Numbered from the stretch's first letter, positions 43,445 through 52,305 are shown. The stretch is 64,000 nucleotides of DNA from CAIMUS01 sp046347625 (GCA_046347625.1 JAXMFU010000001.1:806001-870000); one strand, 5' to 3'. Notes: generated from the sequence alone by a model not told the origin. A program made the numbers and translations.

Positions 43445-44626
43445 ATGTCTGTAATCAAAATGACCGATCTTGATCTCGCCGGTAAACGGGTGCTGATCCG
43501 CTCCGACCTTAACGTGCCGGTGAAGGACGGCAAAGTAACCAGCGATGTGCGCATTCGTGCCTCGCTGCCGACCTTCGAAGCCGCCCTGAAAGCAGGCGCT
43601 CGGGTCATGGTGATGTCGCATCTCGGCCGCCCCAAGGAAGGGGTGTTCTCGGAAGAAGATTCTCTGAAGCCGGTGGCCGACCGGCTGTCGGCGCTGCTGG
43701 GACGTCCGGTGCGGCTGATCCGCGACTGGCTGGAAGGCGTGGACGTCGCGCCCGGCGAGCTGGTGCTGTTCGAGAATGTGCGCTTCAACAAGGGTGAGGG
43801 CAAGGATGACGAAGCGCTGGCCAGAAAGATGGCGGCGCTGTGCGATGTGTTCGTGATGGACGCTTTCGGTACCGCCCACCGGGCGCAGGCGTCGACCCAC
43901 GGGGTCGGCAAATACGCGCCGGTGGCCTGTGCCGGCATCCTGATGGCTGAGGAACTGGACGCGCTGGGCAAGGCTCTGGAAAAGCCGGCCCGCCCGCTGG
44001 TGGCCATCGTCGCCGGCTCCAAGGTTTCCACCAAGCTGCCGGTGCTGGAATCCCTGTCCAAGGTGGTGGATCAACTGATTGTCGGCGGCGGCATCGCCAA
44101 TACCTTTATCGCCGCCGCCGGTTACAAGGTCGGCAAGTCCCTGGTGGAGATGGACTTGGTGCCCGAAGCCCAACGCCTGATCGCCGCCGCCAAGGCCAAG
44201 GGCGGCGAGGTGCCGGTGCCTACGGATGTGGTGGTTGGCAAGGAATTCTCCGAGACCGCCGCCGCTACCATCAAACCGGTGGATCAGGTGGCCGACGATG
44301 ATATGATTTTCGATATCGGTCCGGAGACCGCCGCCCGGTACGCCGAAATGATGCAGAAAGCCGGCACCGTCGTGTGGAACGGTCCGGTCGGGGTGTTCGA
44401 GTTCGATCAGTTCGCCAAGGGCACCGAAGCGCTGGGACGGGCCATCGCCGCCAGTTCCGCTTTCTCCATTGCCGGCGGCGGCGATACTATCGCCGCTCTG
44501 GACAAGTTCGGCATTTTCGACCAGATGTCCTATGTCTCTACGGCGGGCGGCGCGTTCATGGAATTCCTCGAAGGCAAAAAACTGCCGGCAGTGGCCATGC
44601 TGGAAGAGCGGGCCGCGCAGAAGTAA
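43445..44626 (+). CDS. pgk: Phosphoglycerate kinase
   Basis: 393 residues. N-terminal RVLIRSDLNVPVKDGKV, MSHLGRPKEG, and C-terminal GGGDTIAALDKFG nucleotide-binding stretch, with the hinge VVWNGPVGVFE. It transfers phosphate from 1,3-bisphosphoglycerate to ADP. GAAGGAG lies ahead of the ATG. It is immediately downstream of gap and its hairpin. Confidence 0.97.
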   Translation: MSVIKMTDLDLAGKRVLIRSDLNVPVKDGKVTSDVRIRASLPTFEAALKAGARVMVMSHLGRPKEGVFSEEDSLKPVADRLSALLGRPVRLIRDWLEGVDVAPGELVLFENVRFNKGEGKDDEALARKMAALCDVFVMDAFGTAHRAQASTHGVGKYAPVACAGILMAEELDALGKALEKPARPLVAIVAGSKVSTKLPVLESLSKVVDQLIVGGGIANTFIAAAGYKVGKSLVEMDLVPEAQRLIAAAKAKGGEVPVPTDVVVGKEFSETAAATIKPVDQVADDDMIFDIGPETAARYAEMMQKAGTVVWNGPVGVFEFDQFAKGTEALGRAIAASSAFSIAGGGDTIAALDKFGIFDQMSYVSTAGGAFMEFLEGKKLPAVAMLEERAAQK

Positions 44627-44646
44627 TCCTCTGTTTCCTCTCTTCT

Positions 44647-44690
44647 CGGCTCTTCTCCTTGGCGAGGAGAAGAGCCGCTTTCGTTTCCTG
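44647..44690 (+). terminator. Intrinsic terminator-like hairpin after pgk
   Basis: Stem CGGCTCTTCTCC / GGAGAAGAGCCG around a short loop, followed by CTTTCGTTTCC. The position between pgk and pyk fits a terminator or attenuator; the T tract is interrupted. Confidence 0.6.
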
Positions 44691-44736
44691 CCCTTGATAA
44701 TTCTCTGTAACCAGCCGTCTTTCGAGAGGTTTGTCG

Positions 44737-46191
44737 ATGCTCAGGCGCACTAAAATCGTAGCCACGGTAGGACCGGCCACCGATGACCCTCAGGTGTTGA
44801 CCGGAATCATTCGGGCCGGAGTCGATGTCGTGCGCGTCAATCTGGCTCACGGTACTGCCGAGGATCATCTGCGGCGCGTACGGCAGGTCCGCGAGTGCGC
44901 CGCTTCCATGGGGCGCTATGTAGGCGTGCTGGCGGATCTGCAAGGTCCCAAGATTCGGATCGACCGTTTTCGCAACGGCACTATCGAACTGCGTGAGGGC
45001 AACCGCTTCGTTCTGGATGCCGATTTGCCCGCCGATGCCGGTACCGAGGAAGCGGTCGGCATCACCTATAAGAACCTGCCGGGAGATGTCAAGGCCGGCG
45101 ATACCTTGCTACTGGATGACGGCCGCCTGGTTCTGGGGGTCGAAGCGGTCGAGGGTGCCAAAGTGATCTGTCGGGTTATCATCGGCGGTACGCTTTCCAA
45201 TAACAAGGGCATCAATCGTCAGGGTGGCGGCCTGTCGGCGCCGGCACTGACCGACAAGGATCGGGAGGATATCGCCATTGCCGCCCGGCTGAAGGCCGAT
45301 TATCTGGCGGTATCCTTTCCCCGGAGTGCCGCCGATATCGAGGAAGCCCGCGCCCTGTTGCGGGCTGTCGGCGGCCATGGCTATATGGTGGCCAAGATCG
45401 AACGGGTGGAAGCGGTGGAGGCGATCGCATCCATTCTCGAGGTCAGCGAGGTGGTGATGATCGCGCGCGGCGATCTGGGGGTCGAAATCGGGGACGCCGA
45501 ACTGCCGGCAGTGCAGAAGCGTATTATCCGCCAGGCCCGCGAGATGAACCGGGTCTCCATCACTGCGACCCAGATGATGGAATCGATGATCCACAGCCAG
45601 ATTCCGACCCGCGCCGAAGTGCTGGATGTGGCCAATGCGGTGATCGATGGCACCGATGCGGTCATGCTGTCGGCGGAGACGGCGACGGGCGATTATCCGG
45701 TTAAAGCGGTGGAAGCGATGGCGCGGATCTGCCTGGGGGCGGAGAAGCAATGGGAAACCCAGCATTCGACCCATCGGATCGACTCGCATTTCGACCGGGT
45801 GGATGAGGCCACCGCGATGGCCACCATGTATACGGCCAATCATCTGGGTGGGGTTGGCGCCATCGTGACGCTGACGGAATCGGGGACCACAGCGCTGTGG
45901 ATGTCGCGCATCAGTTCGGCGATTCCCATCTATGCGCTGACCCGGCATGAATCGACCCGCCGGCGGGTGACCCTGTACCGAGGTGTCTATCCGCTGCGCT
46001 TCGATGTGGTGCATGTCAATCCTTCCTGGGTGATCCAGGCCGCCGTCAATGCCTTGCAGCATCGGCATCTGGTCAAAAAGGGCGATCTGGTCATCCTGAC
46101 CAAAGGGGATTATAAAGGCGTGGCCGGTGGCACCAATACCATCAAGATCGTCCGGGTGGGTGACCGAATTCTGCCGCCCGATGGAGCCTGA
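44737..46191 (+). CDS. pyk: Pyruvate kinase
   Basis: 484 residues, normal size. RRTKIVATVGPATDDP at the start, VRVNLAHGTAEDH (substrate-binding), the active-site segment MVAKIERVEAVE, and ARGDLGVEIG plus TATQMMESMI motifs, with a C-terminal regulatory domain. It converts phosphoenolpyruvate and ADP to pyruvate and ATP. The ATG at 44737 has GAGAGG at good spacing; the in-frame one at 44731 is too close. Confidence 0.97.
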   Translation: MLRRTKIVATVGPATDDPQVLTGIIRAGVDVVRVNLAHGTAEDHLRRVRQVRECAASMGRYVGVLADLQGPKIRIDRFRNGTIELREGNRFVLDADLPADAGTEEAVGITYKNLPGDVKAGDTLLLDDGRLVLGVEAVEGAKVICRVIIGGTLSNNKGINRQGGGLSAPALTDKDREDIAIAARLKADYLAVSFPRSAADIEEARALLRAVGGHGYMVAKIERVEAVEAIASILEVSEVVMIARGDLGVEIGDAELPAVQKRIIRQAREMNRVSITATQMMESMIHSQIPTRAEVLDVANAVIDGTDAVMLSAETATGDYPVKAVEAMARICLGAEKQWETQHSTHRIDSHFDRVDEATAMATMYTANHLGGVGAIVTLTESGTTALWMSRISSAIPIYALTRHESTRRRVTLYRGVYPLRFDVVHVNPSWVIQAAVNALQHRHLVKKGDLVILTKGDYKGVAGGTNTIKIVRVGDRILPPDGA

Positions 46192-46311
46192 TCTCTGTTT
46201 TTATAAACCTACCTGTAGGAGCGGCGCCCACGCCGCGATGGTTATTCCGGCAGTATATCCAGACAAGCAGCGTGGGTAGACAAGCTGCCCACCCTACTTT
46301 TTACGCTTCAC

Positions 46312-47262
46312 TCAGAAATGATGCACGTACCGCAATACAAAGCGCTTGCCCTGGGTGCGATTTTCCACCTGGCTTTCAAAATAAGTGTTGAAAAACAGGT
46401 GATCGTCCTTGGAAATATGGTAGAGCATTCCTGGACCCAGACCTAAGACCCGTTCCCGTGTGCCGCCGACCTCACTGCCGTCTATCTGGGTATCGGTAAT
46501 CTGTCTGAGATAATAGCCGTTCAAACCCACTCGCAATTGCGGCAGGATCTGATAGGCCAGGGTGAAATTGGCATGAATCGCCTGACCGGCCTGGATATCG
46601 TCCGCTCCGGTGCTGCGCGGAGGATTATGATTTTCGGCATTCCATAAATAATGCAGCCGAATGCTGCTGGTCAATTTGGGCGTGAAGAAAACCGTGGCGG
46701 CCCAATAGGGATTGAAGGAGAAGAAATTGCTGCCGGGATTTAATTCATGGTTATTATCGTATTTCCCGGTCGGCAGCAGGAACTGTAGCTCGATTCGATG
46801 CATGAAGAGCGGTCCCTCGGCTCCCATGATGGGGTCCCATTGCAGGAAGGGACCGACAGTAATATCGCCCAGGCCACCTCCATTATCCTGAGGAAAGGGC
46901 CCCGAGTCGCCATAGTCCACATCCAGATGTATCACCGGGACAATCAGGTTCATGCCCCATTTGCCATCCAGCAACAGCGGTTGATCCGATTGGTAGATGA
47001 ACTGAGATGCAGCCGCCCAGACATCGAGCCGGGGGTTTGGGAAGGGTATCCGGTCGCCGTTCTTGTCCATAAATTTGTCGGCGGTGTAGTACTGAAGGTA
47101 CTGGGTGAAGTAAAAGCCTGGCCCTGCGGGAGGACCGCCATCCAGGAAACTGGTAAGCCCCAGATTGATTCCCGGCGGCAGATCGTAGGCGTGAGCAGTG
47201 TCGACCCCTATGAAAGCGTAGAAGATGACGCTGGCTAGGATGGAAAGGATACGCGTTATCAT
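46312..47262 (-). CDS. SphA/MetA-pathway family outer-membrane beta-barrel protein
   Basis: 316 residues with a signal peptide (LSILASVIFYAFIGVDTAHA). The mature part is a beta-barrel-like sequence with aromatic-rich strands (FYFTQYLQYYTADKF, LHYLWNAENHN, RVGLNGYYLRQIT) and a C-terminal YVHHF. The pattern (PPGINLGLTSF, QFLLPTGKYDN) matches the SphA / phenol-degradation-pathway MetA family, proposed outer-membrane channels for hydrophobic compounds. A single gene with no catabolic neighbours, so the substrate is open. Confidence 0.82.
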   Translation of the reverse strand: MITRILSILASVIFYAFIGVDTAHAYDLPPGINLGLTSFLDGGPPAGPGFYFTQYLQYYTADKFMDKNGDRIPFPNPRLDVWAAASQFIYQSDQPLLLDGKWGMNLIVPVIHLDVDYGDSGPFPQDNGGGLGDITVGPFLQWDPIMGAEGPLFMHRIELQFLLPTGKYDNNHELNPGSNFFSFNPYWAATVFFTPKLTSSIRLHYLWNAENHNPPRSTGADDIQAGQAIHANFTLAYQILPQLRVGLNGYYLRQITDTQIDGSEVGGTRERVLGLGPGMLYHISKDDHLFFNTYFESQVENRTQGKRFVLRYVHHF

Positions 47263-47403
47263 CGTGTGCCTCTTTCTTTATGATTGTGAGGCTATATTGT
47301 AATTTATTCCGCCTGCGGTGAGGGAGCGAAATTTTTCAATCTTGTGGGTGAGATGGGTATGCCATGAACCTAGGGGCTAAAGAAGGTGGTTTCCATGTGT
47401 GCG

Positions 47404-47805
47404 CTACCCATTATATTTTGCTTTAAGTAAGTAATCCTGAGCAATTTCATCCATAATTTCAGAAAGGGTAGGTTGACAGCTCTCTAGAATTTCTGACCCT
47501 ACATGCTTATGATGAGGATGAGTTGATATTTCAGGGTGATGCGGAGCATTATCATGTCTGAAAATCATCTTTTTCGCCTTATCCTGGTAGTGATAACGAT
47601 ACGTTTGACATTGGGTTTGGTCAGTGACTTCAATGTATTCCATAAAGTGAAATTCACTATAATCTATAAATATTACTTTACCTGTAATCAGCCCGACGCT
47701 CGTTGAGCGTTTTTCCTTCTGACAATCTACAAAAATTACCCATGGATTTTGCAGAGCAATATCGATGGCTTCAAAATATTTATCCAGAGACACGCTGAAC
47801 CTCAT
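47404..47805 (-). CDS. TumE-like (DUF6516) toxin
   Basis: 133 residues. The conserved core TYRYHYQDKAKKMIFRHDNA followed by PHHPEISTHPHHKH is the His-rich signature of DUF6516/TumE proteins, proposed toxins of a type II pair. Its start lies inside the end of the upstream antitoxin-like gene (26-bp overlap), the usual order in this family. The mechanism is uncertain. Confidence 0.75.
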   Translation of the reverse strand: MRFSVSLDKYFEAIDIALQNPWVIFVDCQKEKRSTSVGLITGKVIFIDYSEFHFMEYIEVTDQTQCQTYRYHYQDKAKKMIFRHDNAPHHPEISTHPHHKHVGSEILESCQPTLSEIMDEIAQDYLLKAKYNG

Positions 47806-48064
47806 CCAGTTTCTGATAATCCCTGGTTAGCTTGTGTAACGCTTGAATTTCCATAGCCCAGCGTATAACATCGGGATCATCACCCATTTCTCCATGTTGA
47901 TATTTCTCATAAAAAATATCCGAGGCAATGGCAAATTTTTTCTCGAACTTTCGTAGTTGTTTTCGAGTAGCTTTAATGCCAATCTGAATGATTACTTTTT
48001 CTCTGGCAAGAGCATTTTGTGCCAGTTGTAGAGTTTCATCATCTTGGAATAACAGTGCGCTCAT
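47780..48064 (-). CDS. TumA-like antitoxin partner
   Basis: 94 residues from the ATG at 48064. It is a charged helical protein (LAQNALAREKVIIQIGIKAT, RKQLRKFEKKFAIASDIF, YEKYQHGEMGDDPDVIRWAM), consistent with the helical antitoxin found in front of DUF6516 toxins. The longer in-frame start at 48112 is rejected because its N-terminus is unusually hydrophobic and GGAG stands just before 48064. Confidence 0.65.
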   Translation of the reverse strand: MSALLFQDDETLQLAQNALAREKVIIQIGIKATRKQLRKFEKKFAIASDIFYEKYQHGEMGDDPDVIRWAMEIQALHKLTRDYQKLDEVQRVSG

Positions 48065-48101
48065 AAAGTTATCACTCCTTATGTAGAAGTAAAAAGATAA
48101 A

Positions 48102-48581
48102 TTAATATACAATTTTTCTTAGGGCATTTAGAAATAGCTGAGAAGTTTCGATCTCTCCTCGGAAGGTATAAAATCTAATCAAGCCCTCTTCGTCACAAAC
48201 CCACACTTCCCTGGCGCCTTTGGAAAGATATAAATTGATCTTTTCTTCGATTTCCTGCGCCGCATTGGAAGGGGAAATGATTTCTACACAGAGATCAGGC
48301 GCTTCCTGGTAGGGTGTTTCAAGATGATTCCTGTTGAAAAAATCCTCCGATCCCCAGGCGACATCGGCCACCTTCACGCCTTTGGAAGTATTGATTGAAC
48401 ACTCTGTCAGCGCTTTACCATCTTTTTTGTTCTGCCTCAGAAACCAGGATATTTCCGCCTGGAGAAAGCCGTGTCTATTCGAAGCAGGACTCAAGACAAT
48501 ATTCCCCCATTCATTGAGTTCGATCTTATAAGGTAAATTTTGCAGGATTGGATCTTTAAGAACTTGTGACCATTCCATCAA
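48102..48581 (-). CDS. Uma2 family (DUF820) PD-(D/E)XK nuclease-like protein
   Basis: 159 residues, closely similar to the protein at 10092-10577: WSQVLKDPILQNLPYKIELN, SINTSKGVKVADVAWGS, PDLCVEIISPSNAAQEIEEK and KGAREVWVCDEEG. The Asp, Glu and Lys of the nuclease-like site are kept. The gene is AT-richer than its relative, in keeping with the accessory region around it. Function unproven. Confidence 0.88.
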   Translation of the reverse strand: MMEWSQVLKDPILQNLPYKIELNEWGNIVLSPASNRHGFLQAEISWFLRQNKKDGKALTECSINTSKGVKVADVAWGSEDFFNRNHLETPYQEAPDLCVEIISPSNAAQEIEEKINLYLSKGAREVWVCDEEGLIRFYTFRGEIETSQLFLNALRKIVY

Positions 48582-48642
48582 GATCCCTCTATTGAGTTAG
48601 ACTTGGCATTCATGTCGCAAAATACACACAGATTATTACCCG

Positions 48643-49461
48643 TTACTTTTGCTGAAAACTCTTAAGAGTATACACTTGTGATAGCTTTTTGATTAAGTTT
48701 ACTTCTTTCATGAATTCTGGATTTTTGATGATTTTATTTGGCCTTGACCAAATTGAATTTTTAGGTGTAAATATTGAAAAGCAATCAATAAGATGGCCCC
48801 TAGTTCCCCAGTTGATCAATTCTTGACCAATACATTGTAGGCCGGCATTATCGCAGTAAGCTTCAAATAATTTGGCTGTCATGCTTGCGGCACGCCAGTG
48901 AGTTCGACCTAAAAGAATCCTAACTGTCAAGTGTTTGACCTTATCAGGTATTTTCTCAAGTACTGAGAAAGCCTGTTGGTAGCTACCGTAGCTACCTATA
49001 TTCGAGTGATGAATAAAACCAATACCATTGTCCTTTAATTTTACCGCAAGTTGATTAAGATAAGCCTCAATAATATCAGCCTCTGTGTGCACCAGAGAGT
49101 CGAAACTAAAGACAAAATCAATTGATTTGTCTTCAACCATCGCTAATGACTTTCCGTCATTGACATAGTAATTGATATGGGAATCAGAGGCAAACCTTTG
49201 CCGACAGGCTTCAATACATTTTTCTGCTAAATCAATTACAACCAAATGTTTACAATAGTCCTTTAGATATTGTGTCCAACGACCAAATCCTGGCGCAATC
49301 TCGAGAATTGTGCCTGTTGGAATGAAGGCATGGATACGAGGGAATATTGTACCGAACCACTGGGCCTCGACCCTTCCCCATGTTAAGGACCATTCGTCTC
49401 CCTGCTGGGTCCATCCATAGGTTGTGTTCCACGTTTGCTGGTTTTCTTCAAGCGTAGGCAT
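48643..49461 (-). CDS. Class I SAM-dependent methyltransferase
   Basis: 272 residues. Motif I LEIAPGFGRWTQYL (residues ~53-66) binds S-adenosylmethionine, followed by VVIDLAEKCIEACRQRF and FVFSFDSLVHTE. The C-terminal part (TAKLFEAYCDNAGLQCIGQE, GHLIDCFSIFTP) is similar to small-molecule or glycan methyltransferases. There are no sugar-biosynthesis neighbours. The gene is AT-rich, suggesting acquisition. Confidence 0.85.
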   Translation of the reverse strand: MPTLEENQQTWNTTYGWTQQGDEWSLTWGRVEAQWFGTIFPRIHAFIPTGTILEIAPGFGRWTQYLKDYCKHLVVIDLAEKCIEACRQRFASDSHINYYVNDGKSLAMVEDKSIDFVFSFDSLVHTEADIIEAYLNQLAVKLKDNGIGFIHHSNIGSYGSYQQAFSVLEKIPDKVKHLTVRILLGRTHWRAASMTAKLFEAYCDNAGLQCIGQELINWGTRGHLIDCFSIFTPKNSIWSRPNKIIKNPEFMKEVNLIKKLSQVYTLKSFQQK

Positions 49462-49547
49462 AGCTGACCTCGAAATATGAAAAGCTGTGAGTTTGAAATA
49501 GGCTCTTAACTGCTACTACGAATCATTCCAAATTTACTCTGTAGTCC

Positions 49548-49625
49548 GTAGGTTGGGATGACGAAGGAATCCCAACATTAAGCGTCATTGGAATTTGTTG
49601 GGGTTCGTTCCTCACCTCAACCTAC
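49548..49625. repeat. Inverted repeat R3, copy b
   Basis: GTAGGTTGGGATGACGAAGG at the left and GGTTCGTTCCTCACCTCAAC at the right, 78 bp in all. Same hairpin family as 3276-3347 and 53023-53098. Confidence 0.7.
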
Positions 49626-49628
49626 AGG

Positions 49629-49811
49629 CTACGCCAGCCTCTGCTTTCTCGAAGGCCGATGAACAATTCCCAGCAAGCCATCGATAGCAATTTCCTCATC
49701 CAGTAGTGGCCAATGGATACCATATCTGGAGGGAGAAACTTCAAAAATGTTTTTTTCTTCCTCGGATGCCGTTGCCAAACGTAAAGAAAGGTTTGCCAGA
49801 GAAAAAGTCAT
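49629..49811 (-). CDS. DUF2442 protein, probably 5'-truncated
   Basis: 60 residues: SLANLSLRLATASEEEKNIF then RYGIHWPLLDEEIAIDGLLG, the C-terminal half of DUF2442. Family members are about 80-90 residues, and the codons before the ATG still read like DUF2442 (GNLYLTIAGEP) before a stop next to the IS66 transposase. The insertion has therefore probably removed its start. DUF2442 genes usually sit with DUF4160 partners, as at 51723-52170. Confidence 0.65.
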   Translation of the reverse strand: MTFSLANLSLRLATASEEEKNIFEVSPSRYGIHWPLLDEEIAIDGLLGIVHRPSRKQRLA

Positions 49812-49849
49812 GGGTTCACCAGCGATGGTCAGGTAAAGGTTTCCGGTAA

Positions 49850-51259
49850 CTATCTACCCTCAAATACCAGCCTGAGGGTATCAAAAGGATTAATGCCGTT
49901 CAGTTTGTTGGTTTCCCAAACCGAACGCAGGATGCAAAAAGCCGTGGAGCCCCCAAAGGCGCGGAAGCCTCCGGTCACCTTCAACTTGACCTTGGCGGGA
50001 CGCACCAGCCTTTCCGCTCGATTGTTGTCAAACGGGACCCGCCAGTCCGTGAGGAACCGCCAGACCTGGGTTTTATAATCCCGAAGCCGGAGCAATAGAT
50101 TCGTCGCTTCATGCTGCTTGACCCGGCCTTTTTGTCCAGGCGCCGGTGAACGCACGGGACAGGCCGCCAAGCCGTTCTGCACTTGCTGGTCATAGCGCGC
50201 CAGCAACGCCTCCACTTGCGCCGGGTCTACCGCCGTTTGGCCGGCCGCCCGGGCTTCGGCCACTGCCTCTTTGCCTTCCACCAGGAGGCGGCGCAGTTCG
50301 CCAGGCCAGAAATGGCCCGTCAACTCTTCACAATAGCGCAATTCCCGCAGGTGATGGGCATTGCACAGCGAATGAGAACACGTGGGGTAAGACCAATACG
50401 ATTTCCAGTGGTCGTGAACGGCGTGGCCCTGGAACTGGGGTAAGATACCGGTGGCGTCCATCGCTTCCTGGCCGCGCTTGCTATGGACGGTGTAATACAC
50501 CGCCTTTTCGGTCGCCGCGACATGCAGCCAGTTCAGTTGACCGCCGATCCGCATTCCGCTTTCGTCGAAGTGAGCGACCTCGGCCGCCAGAATCGCTTGC
50601 TGGTTGGCGGCATAGGCGTCCGCCAATAACTCCCCGGCCTTCAGGAGCCAGTTCTGGACCGCCCCATCGGACGGTTGCACGCCATCCTGGTCAGCGATGA
50701 GCTCACAGGTTCTCTCCAGCGAGACGAAATGGCCTTGAACCAAACCCACGGCATAGGCTTTCAGCCGCGGACCGAAACTCACGTTGGGGGTGACCCCAGC
50801 CGGAAACTCGCCACGGTGTTCTCGCCCACAACCGGGGCACTCCACACCCAGTTGCCGAAATTCGGTTACCACCGTCTTGGGTTCCGGAATCTCAATTTGC
50901 TGCCGACGTTCGCACAGTCGCGTCGGCAGACCCTCCAAACTGGCGCCACACGGGCACGGACCCTGAGGCCGCAGGTCTCGGATTTCATCAGGGGTATCGA
51001 CCATCTCCCGGGTAGCACCTGAATGGCCGGGTTGACCACCCCGCGGCTTCTCTCCCGGTCGGCGCGGCTTCGCCGGTCCCTTCTTGAAGCCATCCGAGGA
51101 GGGCGGTTTGCTCGAATTCTGGCTCGTTTTCTCGACCTTGCTCTCCACGTCGCTCAGTCGTTGCTCATACCGCGCCAGCACGTCGAACAACAACAGAATG
51201 AGTGCATACTTGTCGGGATGGCTCATGCGGTCCAGTTCGGCTTGGGTGGGGCGGATCAA
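49850..51259 (-). CDS. IS66-family transposase (TnpC-like)
   Basis: 469 residues. N-terminal coiled coil (LARYEQRLSDVESKVEKTSQ), then NSSKPPSSDGFKKG, a zinc-finger-like CPGCGREHRGEFP, the DDE core with HFDESGMRIGGQLNWLHV and CNAHHLRELRYCEE, and the C-terminal VPFDNNRAERLVRPAKVKLK. No tnpA or tnpB is adjacent, like the single-gene ISBst12-type members. The TTG at 51259 is the longest start and an ATG at 51226 is the alternative. The element's ends were not resolved. It has cut a ParE toxin gene at its 5' side. Confidence 0.92.
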   Translation of the reverse strand: MIRPTQAELDRMSHPDKYALILLLFDVLARYEQRLSDVESKVEKTSQNSSKPPSSDGFKKGPAKPRRPGEKPRGGQPGHSGATREMVDTPDEIRDLRPQGPCPCGASLEGLPTRLCERRQQIEIPEPKTVVTEFRQLGVECPGCGREHRGEFPAGVTPNVSFGPRLKAYAVGLVQGHFVSLERTCELIADQDGVQPSDGAVQNWLLKAGELLADAYAANQQAILAAEVAHFDESGMRIGGQLNWLHVAATEKAVYYTVHSKRGQEAMDATGILPQFQGHAVHDHWKSYWSYPTCSHSLCNAHHLRELRYCEELTGHFWPGELRRLLVEGKEAVAEARAAGQTAVDPAQVEALLARYDQQVQNGLAACPVRSPAPGQKGRVKQHEATNLLLRLRDYKTQVWRFLTDWRVPFDNNRAERLVRPAKVKLKVTGGFRAFGGSTAFCILRSVWETNKLNGINPFDTLRLVFEGR

Positions 51260-51363
51260 CTCAGGAATTCTTCTCCCAAACCTACTCGCTGACCCTCATA
51301 CCAGGTGTAAGCTTCCACAAGGTCTTGCTCGGCTTCTGGCGCAATGATCAACTTAGTGGCCAT
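51256..51363 (-). pseudogene. N-terminal fragment of a RelE/ParE toxin cut by IS66
   Basis: 35 codons: MATKLIIAPEAEQDLVEAYT followed by WYEGQRVGLGEEFL and a stop. These are the first two helices of a ParE-type toxin, normally about 95 residues. The rest is missing on both sides of the transposase gene, so the insertion was accompanied by a deletion. Its antitoxin, upstream, is intact. Confidence 0.85.
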
Positions 51364-51577
51364 GGTGGCTACGGACCCTACCTTTGACTTCTTCCCAAGT
51401 GAGTCCCGAAGCCGGGTTTTTCATCAAATTGGCCTTTCTACGGGCTAATTCTTCCTTATGCCAATCGTGGACTGGTACTGCGTCGGGAGTGGTTGCAAGG
51501 TCGTCCCACAGGTCTTCCACAAGTTGGAGTTTCTCCGGCGGGCTCAGATCAAACACTGAAATAATTGTTGAGTTCAC
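51353..51577 (-). CDS. Addiction-module antitoxin (TIGR02574-like), orphaned
   Basis: 74 residues from a GTG at 51577, chosen because AGGAG lies eight bases upstream. LSPPEKLQLVEDLWDDLATT and a C-terminal GLTWEEVKGRVR are the family marks of the putative addiction-module components that pair with ParE-like toxins. Its toxin gene, overlapping at 51363, is truncated, so only the antitoxin remains. Confidence 0.83.
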   Translation of the reverse strand: MNSTIISVFDLSPPEKLQLVEDLWDDLATTPDAVPVHDWHKEELARRKANLMKNPASGLTWEEVKGRVRSHHGH

Positions 51578-51664
51578 CTGATATACTCCTACAATCATGT
51601 TAAGGCAATTATGCCAAAGTACGATGGTAACATCCAGCCGCCTAGCAGGAGAGTTTGGCCGCTA

Positions 51665-51720
51665 GTGTTAGTGAGGAACCCGGATTGCGCTCCGCTAGCT
51701 CCGCTCCATCCGGGCTACGG
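51665..51720. repeat. Short inverted repeat R8, copy a
   Basis: CCCGGATTGCGCTCCGC pairs with CTCCATCCGGGCTACGG. A similar hairpin lies at about 53531-53585 (ACGGATTGCACTCC / ATCCGGGCTACGCC). Confidence 0.55.
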
Positions 51721-51722
51721 GG

Positions 51723-52013
51723 CTATGCTGGTTTCTTGTTAGGTATAATGCGCGATACCAGAGGGAATCGTTCAGGATGCTCAATAGATTCAATTGCAAG
51801 ATCAATATCCAGATCAGTCCAATATAAATGATGCGAACTAGGCCACTCAACGGCAATTAACTGAGTAATCGTTGCTTCCTTGAACCAAGGAAATTCAGAA
51901 AACGGTACAAATAATTCTCGATCTTTAAGTAATAACCAAAAACCATGTTTTGAAATATTTGTGACTTCAACTTCCAAAGTGTCTATACCAAGCAGAGCGG
52001 ATTTCATCAGCAT
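51723..52013 (-). CDS. DUF2442 protein
   Basis: 96 residues from the ATG at 52013. DUF2442 pattern: VEVTNISKHGFWLLLKDREL, FPWFKEATITQLIAVEWPSS and HLYWTDLDIDLAIESI. The start overlaps the end of the DUF4160 frame by about 45 bases. These pairs are suspected toxin-antitoxin-like modules, without firm proof. Confidence 0.85.
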   Translation of the reverse strand: MLMKSALLGIDTLEVEVTNISKHGFWLLLKDRELFVPFSEFPWFKEATITQLIAVEWPSSHHLYWTDLDIDLAIESIEHPERFPLVSRIIPNKKPA

Positions 52014-52170
52014 GTTCCTCGATGAGGTTTTGAACAATACGCAGGTCTTTATCCGATAATCCGAAATTCTGTGCTAATTCAATTTTAAGTTCCATCCAGA
52101 ATTTTGCCTCACCATTTCCGGCGTAAACGTGGACATGCATCCGAGGCTCCTCACGCTCACTGTGAAGAGC
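51967..52170 (-). pseudogene. DUF4160 protein, 5'-truncated
   Basis: The frame reads SEREEPRMHVHVYAGNGEAK, then FWMELKIELAQNFGLSDKDL and HADEIRSAWYRHFGS. This is DUF4160 without its first ~18 residues (normally a MPTVLRIGPYRF-like strand), because a TAG precedes the recognisable part. A shorter product from the ATG at 52140 is possible. It overlaps the DUF2442 gene downstream. Confidence 0.7.
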
Positions 52171-52305
52171 CTAATGCCTCAAACCCGTAGTTAACACCCA
52201 ATCGGAACCTGTTGGGGTTCGTTTCTCACCTCGACCTACGGGCTACGGGCTTTGCCAATGTTCAAAACATGAAAAGAAATCTGACCTTTTTTCTTCGCTT
52301 TTCTT

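Noticed and set aside
49800..51300. Inverted ends GGTCAG...AGGTTT for the IS66 element
   Set aside because: The right-hand match lies inside the native ParE coding sequence (EGQRVGLG) and is out of register by one base, so it is coincidental.
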